DNA of 64,000 bases from Chitinophagaceae bacterium (GTDB taxonomy: Bacteria; Bacteroidota; Bacteroidia; Chitinophagales; Chitinophagaceae): positions 1 through 64,000 of the forward strand of contig JAIEMK010000048.1 in NCBI GenBank assembly GCA_019752295.1, read 5' to 3'. Position 1 is the stretch's first letter. Each line of letters begins with the position of its first letter. Shown here piece by piece: positions 26,059 through 35,248 of the stretch. The notes under the pieces were generated by a model. That model did no database searches. It worked only from the letters and a program-made list of their open reading frames with translations, and was not told the origin of the DNA. Both the position numbers and the translations under genes were made by a program.

Positions 26059-26415
26059 ATGATTCGCTTTATAGGAAAAACTTTGATCACAGCAGTTGCC
26101 GTTTTAGTTGCGGCTTATGTGGTAACAGGTGTGCATGTTCGTGATTCAATGACCGCTGTTTTAATAGCCGCTGTGCTAGGGTTACTCAACAGTTTTGTAA
26201 AACCAATACTGGTAATTATTACCATCCCCATTACCATTTTTACATTGGGTTTATTTCTATTGGTCATCAATATCATTATTGTTAAATGGGTATCAGAGAT
26301 CGTTCCCGGATTTAGTGTTGACGGATGGGTGGCAGCTTTACTTTTTAGCTTTGTTGTTTCTATTGCAACTTATTTGTTGGAGAGTATTATTGGTACAGAC
26401 AAAAACAATTCCTAA
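26059..26415 (+). CDS. phage holin family 4 / YvlD-type small membrane protein
   Basis: 118 residues and almost wholly hydrophobic, with about four membrane segments (LITAVAVLVAAYVV, MTAVLIAAVLGLLNSFV, PILVIITIPITIFTLGLFLLVINI, WVAALLFSFVVSIATYLL). The LGLLNSFVKPIL and TLGLFLLVINI pattern matches the YvlD/holin-4 family. Despite the name it is a chromosomal inner-membrane protein of unknown role and no phage genes are nearby. It converges on the methyltransferase gene with 13 nt between stops. Confidence 0.85.
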   Translation: MIRFIGKTLITAVAVLVAAYVVTGVHVRDSMTAVLIAAVLGLLNSFVKPILVIITIPITIFTLGLFLLVINIIIVKWVSEIVPGFSVDGWVAALLFSFVVSIATYLLESIIGTDKNNS

Positions 26416-26428
26416 TTTTTTCGTTCAA

Positions 26429-27055
26429 CTAATAAGCCCGATTCTTAAAACTGCAGAAGATAAATTGTTGCATAGTTTTAAAGGGAGTGATATGTTCTTC
26501 TGTAATGCATTTTATTTTTTCGAAAAACTTTGTCAGCAATGCAGTCATACTTTTTTCGGAATATTGTTTCACGTGTAATCCACTGCATTTTTCAGGTCCA
26601 TTCTCCGAAAATGTTCCAACCACAAGCACTCCGTTTGGATTCAGATTTTTTTGAATAGTGTCGAGATAGTGTGCAATTTCTTTTTCTTCGGTAAGAAAAT
26701 GAAAAGCAGCGCGGTCGTGCCAAAAATCGTATTTTTCCTGAGGTTCAAATGTTGCTGCATCGGCAACAATCCATTTTACTTTCTTAGCTGCCTTGCCCAA
26801 TCTTTTCTTTGCTTTATCGAGCGACTTTTCAGAAATATCCAATACGGTAATATCGGTGTATCCCAATTGCAACAGATGATCTACCAATAAACTGTCGCCA
26901 CCTCCAATATCAATTATTTTAGCATGTAGGGGCAACTGAAATTGTTTTAGAAAATTCAATGAAACAGTTGGCGTTGGTTGATACCAGCTTACTTCTTTCA
27001 ATGCTTTGGTCTGATAAATTTGTTCCCAGTGTTTTTTTCTGTTAAACTCTTCCAT
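26429..27055 (-). CDS. class I SAM-dependent methyltransferase
   Basis: 208 residues. Motif I is IDIGGGDSLLVDHLL, motif II TVLDISEKSLDKAKKRL, and the post-I region VADAATFEPQEKYDFWHDRAAFHFL agrees with a methyltransferase domain 25 type. The N-terminal HWEQIYQTKALKEVSWYQ block is shared with a common family of small Bacteroidota and proteobacterial methyltransferases. The acceptor substrate is unknown. It is transcribed alone from a region that holds a 16-bp palindrome (27137-27152). Confidence 0.88.
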   Translation of the reverse strand: MEEFNRKKHWEQIYQTKALKEVSWYQPTPTVSLNFLKQFQLPLHAKIIDIGGGDSLLVDHLLQLGYTDITVLDISEKSLDKAKKRLGKAAKKVKWIVADAATFEPQEKYDFWHDRAAFHFLTEEKEIAHYLDTIQKNLNPNGVLVVGTFSENGPEKCSGLHVKQYSEKSMTALLTKFFEKIKCITEEHITPFKTMQQFIFCSFKNRAY

Positions 27056-27136
27056 AACTATTTATTTTACAAACAAGTAATCTCAATAAATTGCAAGATC
27101 CGAAAAAACCGCTGTCATTGCAGTTGCCCTTGCTTA

Positions 27137-27152
27137 ATCGTATTAATACGAT
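27137..27152. promoter_or_regulatory. 16-bp perfect palindrome upstream of the methyltransferase gene
   Basis: ATCGTATTAATACGAT is a perfect palindrome. On the minus strand a -7-like TTACTTTG (27157-27164) lies just upstream of it, so the palindrome would sit near the transcription start, a common place for a repressor operator. Binding protein unknown. Confidence 0.4.
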
Positions 27153-27265
27153 AATGCAAAGTAAGGCAAAAATGATGGAATAGTATAATTTTTCAGTTTA
27201 CGGGATTTGTACATATTAAATTATTGTGTGCAAATAGTTGCAAAACTGGTGATCCCAGGCTATAA

Positions 27266-28549
27266 TTATTCAGACAAAAAAGGACCATGTACCTTTTTAA
27301 TAACCACTTTTTCATTTTCAGTTTCAGCAATTAAAACATAGAATTTATCTCCACCAGGTAGTACCCTAACTATTACGTGGCCAAACATACTTTTATATCC
27401 CTTAGTAAACCAATAACCTAAAGTCTGTTTAGTAGCTTCCTGAATATTCGTGGCAAATACATTTTTTTCTCCCGGATATAAATAATCCGACAAAAGTCGA
27501 TGCATCACTTCCTGCCCAGGATGATCACTACACCAAGTTTGTTCAACAACAACTTTGGGTTGCAAAGTTTTCAAGAAAAATTCATTAGTCCCATCTCTAT
27601 TACCATGATGATCTAAAGTTGTTACTTCAACCTTTCCTACAGCTTTTGCCATGGGAGTTTCTACATCAAACCACTTCGGGAGACCATATCCTTGTAACCC
27701 TGTATTGTCACCACCAGTAAAATAATCAAACTTCCCATAAGAAATTTTGATTGCCAAACTCAGAGGATTTTCATTGAAGCTAGAATTCAACTTCAAAATG
27801 CTGTCAGGAGTAAAATGTTGTTTTGTTTCAGTTCTTTTACCTGTCCAAATTGTCGCATTTGATTTAACTCCAACAATTTTAAAATTAGAATAATCCGAAG
27901 GTTTGTATTTCAACACAATTTGTTTGTCTGAACCAACCATTAACGCAGCCGGATTTAGTCCATTTGCATTTTTTTGATAAGTAATAAACTTTAGTAAATT
28001 ATTAAAACTTCCGCCCTCTAATCCATACACTTTTCTTAAATCAGTAGGATAGTCGTAATTAGGGTAATTTCTGTCGATCCAATTTTTAATTTTACAAACA
28101 TCACCTAGTTGTGTCAATCCAGATAAATAGTAGTCGCCTAATTTTGACTTCTGCAAACCATCTCTAACTAATCCATAATGGTCTGAATGAAAATGGGTTA
28201 ATAGTGTATAGTCAATTGAAGGATTTTTTTCGTCTTTTACAACTTGGTTAATATAATCAATAACCCATTCACCAGAATTTTTCGACTTATTTGGATAGGC
28301 CGGAGTAACTGTTAATGGCAAAGATTTTTCACTCCTAAGATCGTTCATATCACCTAAATCAATAACCATTTTTGTACCGTCAGGCATAACCATAAAAGTA
28401 GCAACACCTCTTCCAGTATTGATATGATGAATATCGAGATATCCATTTCTCCACACAATTGAAGTAGTATCCATAAGGTCTTGTGCAGCAATGTCTATAT
28501 TTGACATTGCCGACAAGATTAACAACAAAAATAAAAATCTAAAATTCAT
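27266..28549 (-). CDS. exported metallo-beta-lactamase-fold hydrolase in a SusCD operon
   Basis: 427 residues with a signal peptide (about 1-22). The MBL zinc motif HxHxDH is H119-F-H121-S-D123-H124 in LLTHFHSDHYG. Later ligands are likely in FTGGDNTG and TLDHHGNRDG. The layout resembles the soluble ComEC/Rec2-type MBL domain, whose relatives act on phosphodiesters, but the substrate here is unknown. It is the last gene of a sigma/FecR/SusC/SusD unit, 9 nt after susD, so it probably processes the ligand that SusCD imports. Its codon use is AT-rich like the rest of the island. Confidence 0.85.
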   Translation of the reverse strand: MNFRFLFLLLILSAMSNIDIAAQDLMDTTSIVWRNGYLDIHHINTGRGVATFMVMPDGTKMVIDLGDMNDLRSEKSLPLTVTPAYPNKSKNSGEWVIDYINQVVKDEKNPSIDYTLLTHFHSDHYGLVRDGLQKSKLGDYYLSGLTQLGDVCKIKNWIDRNYPNYDYPTDLRKVYGLEGGSFNNLLKFITYQKNANGLNPAALMVGSDKQIVLKYKPSDYSNFKIVGVKSNATIWTGKRTETKQHFTPDSILKLNSSFNENPLSLAIKISYGKFDYFTGGDNTGLQGYGLPKWFDVETPMAKAVGKVEVTTLDHHGNRDGTNEFFLKTLQPKVVVEQTWCSDHPGQEVMHRLLSDYLYPGEKNVFATNIQEATKQTLGYWFTKGYKSMFGHVIVRVLPGGDKFYVLIAETENEKVVIKKVHGPFLSE

Positions 28550-28558
28550 AAGAATATA

Positions 28559-29944
28559 TTAATAGCCAGGGTTTTGTTTTAATGAGGGATCGGTAGCAAT
28601 TTGGCTCGCAGGCAAAGGCATTAATAACTTATTTACATCAGAAACACCCAAAACCGTTTGAACTCTATCTTGTCTTAAAAGATCAAACCAACGATGACCT
28701 TCCCAAACTAATTCCTTTCTTCTTTGAAGATCAATTTCATTAAAAATTTCAGTTTTATCGGAACTAGAAAAACTAGATAGACCCGCACGAGTTCTTATCA
28801 TATTTAAGTATGATAATGCTTGAGTTGGTTTAGCCAATTCATTTTCAATTTCAGCTAACATCAATATAACATCCGCATATCTTAAAACTACCCAATCACT
28901 AGCTGCATCAGTAACCACTGTTGCTGGTACAGCAATTTTGTTATTATATCCAATACCTGATGCGATAGCTCCAACGTAAACGTTTTTGCGTTTATCTGTT
29001 GCATCATATAGATTATAAAAACTTGATTTCAATACACCATGCCCTTTTGTACCTGTCATGCTACCTACAACTCTTCCAGTAGGATTAAACATTCTATAAG
29101 CATCAGAACCCTTAGAATTTGAATTTAATCCTGAAGCAAATTGAACAGAAAATATTATTTCATCATTTAATTCATTTGCAACAGGAAAAACTGTTGTAAC
29201 ATCAGCAAGTAGCTGATGAACACCTGAGTTTTCTACGGCTAATAATAAAGTTTCTGCTGAAGCGTAATCCTTTTGAGTAAGTTTTACCTTACCTAATAAA
29301 GTTTGGGCGGCAGTTTTCACAACACGCATTTTATTTGCTACAGTTCTAATAGGCAATAACAAAATTGCTTCATTCAAATCTGCTTCAATTTGCTTATATA
29401 CGTCTATTTTAGCTGCCCTTGTTTGACCAAATGACGCTAAAGGATTGCTAATTTCTGTTGTAACCAAAGGCACATCTCCATAAATTCTAACTAAATTGAA
29501 ATAATATAAAGCTCTAATAAACTTCATTTCACCTATTCTTGCATTTTTTAGATTATTGTCTTTATAGGTAATATCTTTTATTCTATTTAAAACAATATTT
29601 GCACGTTGAATTCCAGTATAAGAATCCGCCCAATTATCTTGAATTATTCCATTTTGCGATATCACATTTATATCATCCAATTGCCCATAATATCCATTAT
29701 CATTTGCTGGGGTTTCATCATAAGCATCTTCACCTGGGAGTTCTCCAATAGCGGGCATTGCTGTATTGTAGTTTCCAGTAAATTGTAAAGTTGCATAAAC
29801 TCCTTTTACGGCTTCTTCTAATTCAGTTTCATTACTATAAAAATTATCAGCCGTTTTAGTGGTTTGTGGAATTTGAACTAAATCTTTTTGACAACCAATA
29901 ACTGAAAATAAAATAACAGATAGTATTAATGAAATACGTTTCAT
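28559..29944 (-). CDS. SusD/RagB family outer-membrane lipoprotein
   Basis: 461 residues with a signal peptide and lipobox ending SVIG-C18. The N-terminal SusD-like region (NFYSNETELEEAVKGVYATLQ) and the TPR-like helices (ARIGEMKFIRALYYFNLVRIYGDVPLV) are typical. The C-terminal RagB/SusD block includes VVLRYADVILMLAEIENEL and RKELVWEGHRWFDLLR. It forms the lid of the SusC channel and binds the substrate at the cell surface. It lies 19 nt after susC. The substrate class is not obvious, because no glycoside hydrolase is present. Confidence 0.94.
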   Translation of the reverse strand: MKRISLILSVILFSVIGCQKDLVQIPQTTKTADNFYSNETELEEAVKGVYATLQFTGNYNTAMPAIGELPGEDAYDETPANDNGYYGQLDDINVISQNGIIQDNWADSYTGIQRANIVLNRIKDITYKDNNLKNARIGEMKFIRALYYFNLVRIYGDVPLVTTEISNPLASFGQTRAAKIDVYKQIEADLNEAILLLPIRTVANKMRVVKTAAQTLLGKVKLTQKDYASAETLLLAVENSGVHQLLADVTTVFPVANELNDEIIFSVQFASGLNSNSKGSDAYRMFNPTGRVVGSMTGTKGHGVLKSSFYNLYDATDKRKNVYVGAIASGIGYNNKIAVPATVVTDAASDWVVLRYADVILMLAEIENELAKPTQALSYLNMIRTRAGLSSFSSSDKTEIFNEIDLQRRKELVWEGHRWFDLLRQDRVQTVLGVSDVNKLLMPLPASQIATDPSLKQNPGY

Positions 29945-29963
29945 ATTAAAATGTTTTTTTTAA

Positions 29964-32900
29964 TTAATAAGTGATTTTAATCCCGAATAAAAATGTCTTC
30001 GAAATTGGATAATTTGAACCGTCAGAGAAGCCAGATGTCAATACATTAGATGTAGTTCCATCTGAGTTCCAACCTCTATACTTTGTTATTGTAAATAAAT
30101 TATTTGCAGATAAATAGATTTGAAATTTATTTAACTTAGTTCTTTTTAAGAAAGATTGACCAAAATCATAAGCCAACTGCACATCCCTTAACCTTAAATA
30201 ATCTCCATTATTTCTTTCAACTACGTTAGCACTTCTTGCGAGCTTTCTTGCATTTGAAAAATTACCAAAATTAGGCTGTCCAAGAAATCCATTAGGATTA
30301 TCCAAAGGGTGATATCTATTATCAAAATAATACTTTGTAGGAACTCCAAAACCTTCACCCGATTCAGTTAAACTATACATATCACCATCAAAAATTGTTC
30401 TTCCACCTATGCCATTAAATGAAAAACTAAATGTGAAATTTTGGTAACCGAGGTTTGCTCCAAATCCGTAAGTAAGTTCAGGAGCATAATTTCCTTTTGA
30501 GGTTTTATCCTTATTATCAATCACGCCATTTTTATCAACATCTTCAATAATCAAATCCCCAGGCAAAGTACCTGCAAGGTGTGGTGTGGCATCAATTTCT
30601 TGCTGAGTTTTGTATACCCCTTTAGAGTTGTATGTGTAAATTTCAGCAATAGGTTGACCAACTTTTGTTACAAATGACTGATCAGTTCCAGTTGCAATTT
30701 GAATTTGCCCCGGCCCTAAAGAAATTACTTTGTTTGAATATGTTGTAAGATTTGCATTAAGTCCTAAAGTAAATTTTCCAATCTTGATTCGGTCAGTACC
30801 AAGCTGAAACTCTAATCCTTTATTTTCCATTTCACCAATATTTGCCAAAGTACTCGTATATCCTGTTTGTTGTGGAACAGGAACATTTAATAACAAATTG
30901 GTTGTATTAGTTTTATAATATGCTACACTAAAATTTACTTTATTTTTAAATAAGCCTAAATCCAATCCAATATTTACAGAAGATGCAATTTCCCATCCCA
31001 AATTTGGATTGGGTGCTGTAGTTGTAATATATCCAGGAGCAAGTGCCGTACCAAATACATAGTTTGAATTTGTAACCAAAGCGAGAGAACTATAGTTACC
31101 AATCTGATTATTACCTGTTTTGCCCCAACTAGAAGATAATTTAGCAAAAGTTAATAAATCAGATCTTGGAAAGAATTTCTCTTTACTAATAATCCAACCT
31201 AATGAAATAGAAGGGAAATTACCCCATCGATTATTTAATCCAAAACGGGAAGACCCATCTTTTCGAATCGCAGTTGAAATTAAATATTTGGAATCATAAT
31301 CATATTGCAACCTGCTTAAATAAGATTCAAGGGTCCATATATTGATAGAAGGTGTTACGGTAAAAGCACTAGCCCCAGCAACATTTTGTATATTATTATC
31401 TGGGAACCCGGTTCCAACTATAGAAGTATAATTACTATTCTCTTTTTGGAAGGTATGACCAACAAGCAAATTGAAATTATGCTTATTGAATCTTAGTTTA
31501 TAATTAAGTGTATTTTCAAAAATATAGTTAACAGTATTCATTTTTATTGAAGTACCATTAGCATCAGAACGAGGCACAGGAGCCCTATATGCACCTACAT
31601 TTGAAGGATAATAATATTCTTGTGAATACGAATCATAATCTCCTCCTAAAGAACCAAGGTAGGTTAGTCCTTTGAGTATTTGCGCACTTATATACGCATT
31701 CCCAAATGTCTTAAATCGTAGTCGTTTATTTACAACTTTTAAAGATGTTGCAACTAAATTTTCAACAGGAGTACCATTAATATTTACCCCTTCAATCAAT
31801 CTAGTTTCATTTACTGCCTGATCGCTTATGTTTAAAGACCCATCAGTTTTATATGCTTGATAATAGGGGAAACTAAGTGGAATCAATGCTAAGGCTCCAG
31901 AACTTCTACTGTTTTGATCACCAAAATTTTGAACAGCAAATGAAGGTTTTATATTCAATCCAAGTTTAACCCTGCTCGATAATTTGTTTTCAAACATAAT
32001 TGATGCAGAGTATCTTTTTAAATCCGTGCCAATTACAACTCCGTCTTGATTAAAATAGCCTATCGAAGTATAATATGTTTTTTTATCATCCCCGCCAGAA
32101 ATAGACAGATCATAATTATGAATTAATGCATTTTTAAATGCTTCATTTGTCCAATTAGTATTTGTTAGACCTGGAGTGCCTTTCAAATATGGTATCAATT
32201 CAGGCAAAATCAATTCCCTACCATCAATACTTTTCCCATTAATTTTTTTTGTTACCCTAAGTGAATTAGGATCAGATATATTTCTATTAGCTAAATCTTT
32301 TGAAACATATCCCCAATCTCTTGCCTCGCTTAAAAATTTTGCAAATTCATAAGCATCAACAAGCTTAACGCCAGAACTTTGCTGTTGCAAACCGGCATAT
32401 GCATTTAATGAAACTTTGAATTGACCATTTGATTTTCCTTTTTTTGTTGAAATCAATACAACACCATTTGCAGCTCTTGAACCATAAATTGCGGCAGATG
32501 CTGCATCTTTTAATATGTTGATATCTTCAATATCATTTGGATTAATAGCACTTAACGATGTTCCTTCAGTTAATGGAAAACCATCTACAACAATCAGCGG
32601 ATTCGCACCTGCAGTTAAGGTTCCAGTTCCTCTAATAATAATTTGAGAGTTTTGGCCTGGCTGACCATCTGTTTGATTAATTTGAACACCGGCTAATTTT
32701 CCAGCTAACTGTTGATCAACTGTTGCTGCAGCTCTATTTTGTAATTCTTCTCCTTTTATTTTACTCACTGCACCAACAACCTTCGATTTAGATTGCTCAC
32801 CATATCCTATTACAACAACTTCATCTAATTTTGATTCAATTAGTTTAAGTTTAACTAATAAGGAAATATTAGCAGCGTCCTTAATTGTATACCCACTTAA

Positions 32901-33191
32901 AGTCTGACTTACATATTGTACAGCAGAAATTGTAAAAGAATACGGCCCGCCGGCAGGCAGCTTAACAAATTTGAAAATACCATTGGCATCAGAATTAGCA
33001 CCAGCGGTAAAATTTGTTTTTAGATTTTTTGCTACAATACTAGCTCCACTAATGGGTAACCCGTTTTCGTCATTCACCTGTCCTTTAACTTCGTTACTGG
33101 ATTGTGCAATGGCTGCTATTTGTATGCAGCAAAAAATAATTGAGAAAAAAGCGAATACTAGTTTCTTCGAATAAAGAAAACATCTGCTCAT
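29964..33191 (-). CDS. SusC/RagA family TonB-dependent outer-membrane transporter
   Basis: 1075 residues. A signal peptide (about 1-29) precedes a CarboxypepD_reg-like beta-sandwich (about 36-110, VKGQVNDENGLPISGASI). The plug follows with VVVIGYGEQSKSKVVGAV, RGTGTLTAGANPLIVVDGFPL and AAIYGSRAANGVVLISTKKG. The remaining part is the 22-strand barrel, ending in the aromatic-type terminal strand KTFLFGIKITY. It imports a ligand captured by the adjacent SusD. No STN domain is seen, although an ECF/FecR pair is encoded upstream, so signalling may be indirect. Confidence 0.95.
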   Translation of the reverse strand: MSRCFLYSKKLVFAFFSIIFCCIQIAAIAQSSNEVKGQVNDENGLPISGASIVAKNLKTNFTAGANSDANGIFKFVKLPAGGPYSFTISAVQYVSQTLSGYTIKDAANISLLVKLKLIESKLDEVVVIGYGEQSKSKVVGAVSKIKGEELQNRAAATVDQQLAGKLAGVQINQTDGQPGQNSQIIIRGTGTLTAGANPLIVVDGFPLTEGTSLSAINPNDIEDINILKDAASAAIYGSRAANGVVLISTKKGKSNGQFKVSLNAYAGLQQQSSGVKLVDAYEFAKFLSEARDWGYVSKDLANRNISDPNSLRVTKKINGKSIDGRELILPELIPYLKGTPGLTNTNWTNEAFKNALIHNYDLSISGGDDKKTYYTSIGYFNQDGVVIGTDLKRYSASIMFENKLSSRVKLGLNIKPSFAVQNFGDQNSRSSGALALIPLSFPYYQAYKTDGSLNISDQAVNETRLIEGVNINGTPVENLVATSLKVVNKRLRFKTFGNAYISAQILKGLTYLGSLGGDYDSYSQEYYYPSNVGAYRAPVPRSDANGTSIKMNTVNYIFENTLNYKLRFNKHNFNLLVGHTFQKENSNYTSIVGTGFPDNNIQNVAGASAFTVTPSINIWTLESYLSRLQYDYDSKYLISTAIRKDGSSRFGLNNRWGNFPSISLGWIISKEKFFPRSDLLTFAKLSSSWGKTGNNQIGNYSSLALVTNSNYVFGTALAPGYITTTAPNPNLGWEIASSVNIGLDLGLFKNKVNFSVAYYKTNTTNLLLNVPVPQQTGYTSTLANIGEMENKGLEFQLGTDRIKIGKFTLGLNANLTTYSNKVISLGPGQIQIATGTDQSFVTKVGQPIAEIYTYNSKGVYKTQQEIDATPHLAGTLPGDLIIEDVDKNGVIDNKDKTSKGNYAPELTYGFGANLGYQNFTFSFSFNGIGGRTIFDGDMYSLTESGEGFGVPTKYYFDNRYHPLDNPNGFLGQPNFGNFSNARKLARSANVVERNNGDYLRLRDVQLAYDFGQSFLKRTKLNKFQIYLSANNLFTITKYRGWNSDGTTSNVLTSGFSDGSNYPISKTFLFGIKITY

Positions 33192-33330
33192 AAAAAATTA
33201 GTTTTATTTAACTTCTATTACTACGTTTTGAATATAGAACTACCCCCAAGAGCATTCCAAGAAAAATGCATTGGTAACATTCTCTTAATATTGAAAAATA
33301 TAAGTGGGGTGTTGGAAGCTTTTAAAAAAA

Positions 33331-34374
33331 CTATTTTTTCGAGATATAATACCCACCTGGTTTTTTTGTGATAACAAGATTATTTAAGAGCCCAATAGAA
33401 TGGAGAATATGATGCAATGAATCTGTCTTATCTAGTTTTCCAATAAATGTTTTGCCCTTAATGTCCTGTTTATTGAAGATTATTTTCTCGTTATACAAAT
33501 TCTCCAATTGCGTAAATACTTCCGACAATGGCTGATTATTAAACATATACCAGTTGCCACTATTGGTAATAGCTGAACCCTTATTAATTTTAGTATTTTC
33601 TGTGTTCGTGTTATTGGCTACAACAATCTTACTAACTTTTGCCGCTAAACTTGTTTTATTGAACACAAAAACCTGCCCAGGAATTAAGTAGACATCTTTT
33701 AGAATAGTTCTTTTCGAATTTTCAGATGGTTTAACAACTACTTTCCCTTCGTATAAACTTACTTTAATACTATTTTCATTACTATAAGATTCTACTTTAA
33801 ATTTTGTACCAAGCACAGTAGTTGTAATGGCATCGCTCAATACCATGAAAGGTCGGTTCTTATCTTTCGTTACAGAAAACAAAGCTTCACCAACAAGTGT
33901 AATGTTCCTTTTCTCCTTATCAAAAACTTCTTGATAACTAAGGGTACTATTGGGGAATAATTCTACAATTGAACTGTCAGACAATTGAACAATCGTTTTC
34001 GTTTTAGTGTAATTGCTAACAAATTTAATTTGAGATTTTGTTTTGGTTGGGATCTTAACTATCGACTCATTCCTTGTTTTCAAAAACCAGATACCCACTA
34101 AAAAAATGATTAATATGGAAGCCGCAACTGAAAGCTTCCTTAAATTTATAATTGTTGCTTTTTTCTGAATAGTATGTTTTTGAACTTCTTTCCAAATATC
34201 TTTCGAAATATTCCGAGGCATTGTTTGGCTTGCCTTAAACTTTTCCCATTCATCCTCCTCAAGATATTCAGTAATTAACTCAGGATTAGTATCCAAATAA
34301 GTAATAATAGCTGTTGCTTCCTCAACGCTACACTTGTTTGTAAATAACCGCTCTATATCTTCTTTTGCAAACAT
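33331..34374 (-). CDS. FecR family anti-sigma factor
   Basis: 347 residues. A cytoplasmic N-terminal helical region (about 1-75) is followed by a single membrane segment (about 88-104, SVAASILIIFLVGIWF). The periplasmic FecR domain has VQLSDSSIVELFPNSTLSY, GEALFSVTKDKNRPFMV and TTVLGTKFKVESY. The C-terminal DUF4974-type domain (NNQPLSEVFTQLENLY) closes the protein. It should hold the sigma factor encoded 5 nt upstream until the outer-membrane transporter signals substrate. Confidence 0.93.
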   Translation of the reverse strand: MFAKEDIERLFTNKCSVEEATAIITYLDTNPELITEYLEEDEWEKFKASQTMPRNISKDIWKEVQKHTIQKKATIINLRKLSVAASILIIFLVGIWFLKTRNESIVKIPTKTKSQIKFVSNYTKTKTIVQLSDSSIVELFPNSTLSYQEVFDKEKRNITLVGEALFSVTKDKNRPFMVLSDAITTTVLGTKFKVESYSNENSIKVSLYEGKVVVKPSENSKRTILKDVYLIPGQVFVFNKTSLAAKVSKIVVANNTNTENTKINKGSAITNSGNWYMFNNQPLSEVFTQLENLYNEKIIFNKQDIKGKTFIGKLDKTDSLHHILHSIGLLNNLVITKKPGGYYISKK

Positions 34375-34379
34375 CTATC

Positions 34380-35000
34380 TTAAATAACCTTATTTATATG
34401 AATAATACGTTTCGAAAAGTCTCTTACCCCTAATCTAACATTGTTATATTGATAACTAGCTAACAAAAGTATTATTAGGATCGTTAAATAAGGTCTCAAT
34501 TGCTTGATAGCCATTGAAATATGATTCTCTACGGTTTTTGTTGAAATGGATAGCTCTGTGGCAATTTCATGGTAACTTTTTTCTTCCAGTCTACTCATCC
34601 TAAACACTTTTCGTCTAATAGGAGGTAGATTCGCTAAAGCTTTTTCCAGCTTATTGCTCAATTCTTTTGCATCAATTTTCCCTAAGGTATCATTTGTAGA
34701 TATGTCTGCGTGTAGATCCTCTATTTTCTTTGCTAAAGAATCTATCGTATTGTTTTTTCGCACTAAATCAATCAAAGTGGTCTTAGCAATACGGAAGAGT
34801 TGGGTGGAGATGGAGAAATCTTCATTTAAATTTTCTCTGGTATTCCAGAGTTTGATAAAACTAAGCTGAACAACTTCTTCAGCCATATAATCTGAATTCG
34901 TTTTCCTTAAAATATAGAAGTATAGTTTTTCATGGTATTCGTCAAACACCTGTTGAAAAACCAGTTCGTTTCCAGATTTTATATGACTAACAATATTCAA
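34380..35000 (-). CDS. ECF RNA polymerase sigma factor with hydrophobic C-terminal tail
   Basis: 206 residues. Sigma region 2 (YHEKLYFYILRKTNSDYMAEEVVQLSFIKLW) and region 4 (LPPIRRKVFRMSRLEEKSYHEIATELSISTKTVENHI) are clear. The start reads TTG at 34998-35000, with a stop 15 nt upstream (TAG) and no ATG between. Unusually, region 4 is followed by about 38 residues that begin with a hydrophobic run (LTILIILLLASYQY), which could touch the membrane. First gene of the FecR/SusC/SusD/MBL operon. Confidence 0.88.
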   Translation of the reverse strand: MNIVSHIKSGNELVFQQVFDEYHEKLYFYILRKTNSDYMAEEVVQLSFIKLWNTRENLNEDFSISTQLFRIAKTTLIDLVRKNNTIDSLAKKIEDLHADISTNDTLGKIDAKELSNKLEKALANLPPIRRKVFRMSRLEEKSYHEIATELSISTKTVENHISMAIKQLRPYLTILIILLLASYQYNNVRLGVRDFSKRIIHINKVI

Positions 35001-35248
35001 ATCACCACAAAACTAGGGTTTGGTTTTATCTTTTAAATTATCAAATTATTTCCAACTCCTTTCTTCCTCCCTCTTTTTCCTTTCATTCTTTACTTATTTT
35101 TCCGGCCATTCATCAGGCACTGAATCATGTATTGGGACAAGAATCTAACTCATTGATTATCAAAGAGTTATTGCATCGTTTAAATGATATAAAAGTTAAA
35201 TGGGCTTACGAAATATCAAACTGTATTGATACAGGAATAGAGTTTAAG
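35001..35248. other. left flank of the IS1595-like element with a possible gene remnant
   Basis: No intact gene is visible. The plus-strand frame from 35132 (TTG) to 35323 is open and reads like protein (KELLHRLNDIKVKWAYEIS), but it has no ATG and overlaps the opposite 118-residue ORF. It may be a remnant of a gene cut by the insertion. I could not define the terminal inverted repeat here. Confidence 0.3.

Noticed and set aside
26059..26415. Phage origin for the holin-family protein
   Set aside because: No phage structural, lysis or integrase genes are nearby, and the family name covers chromosomal membrane proteins.
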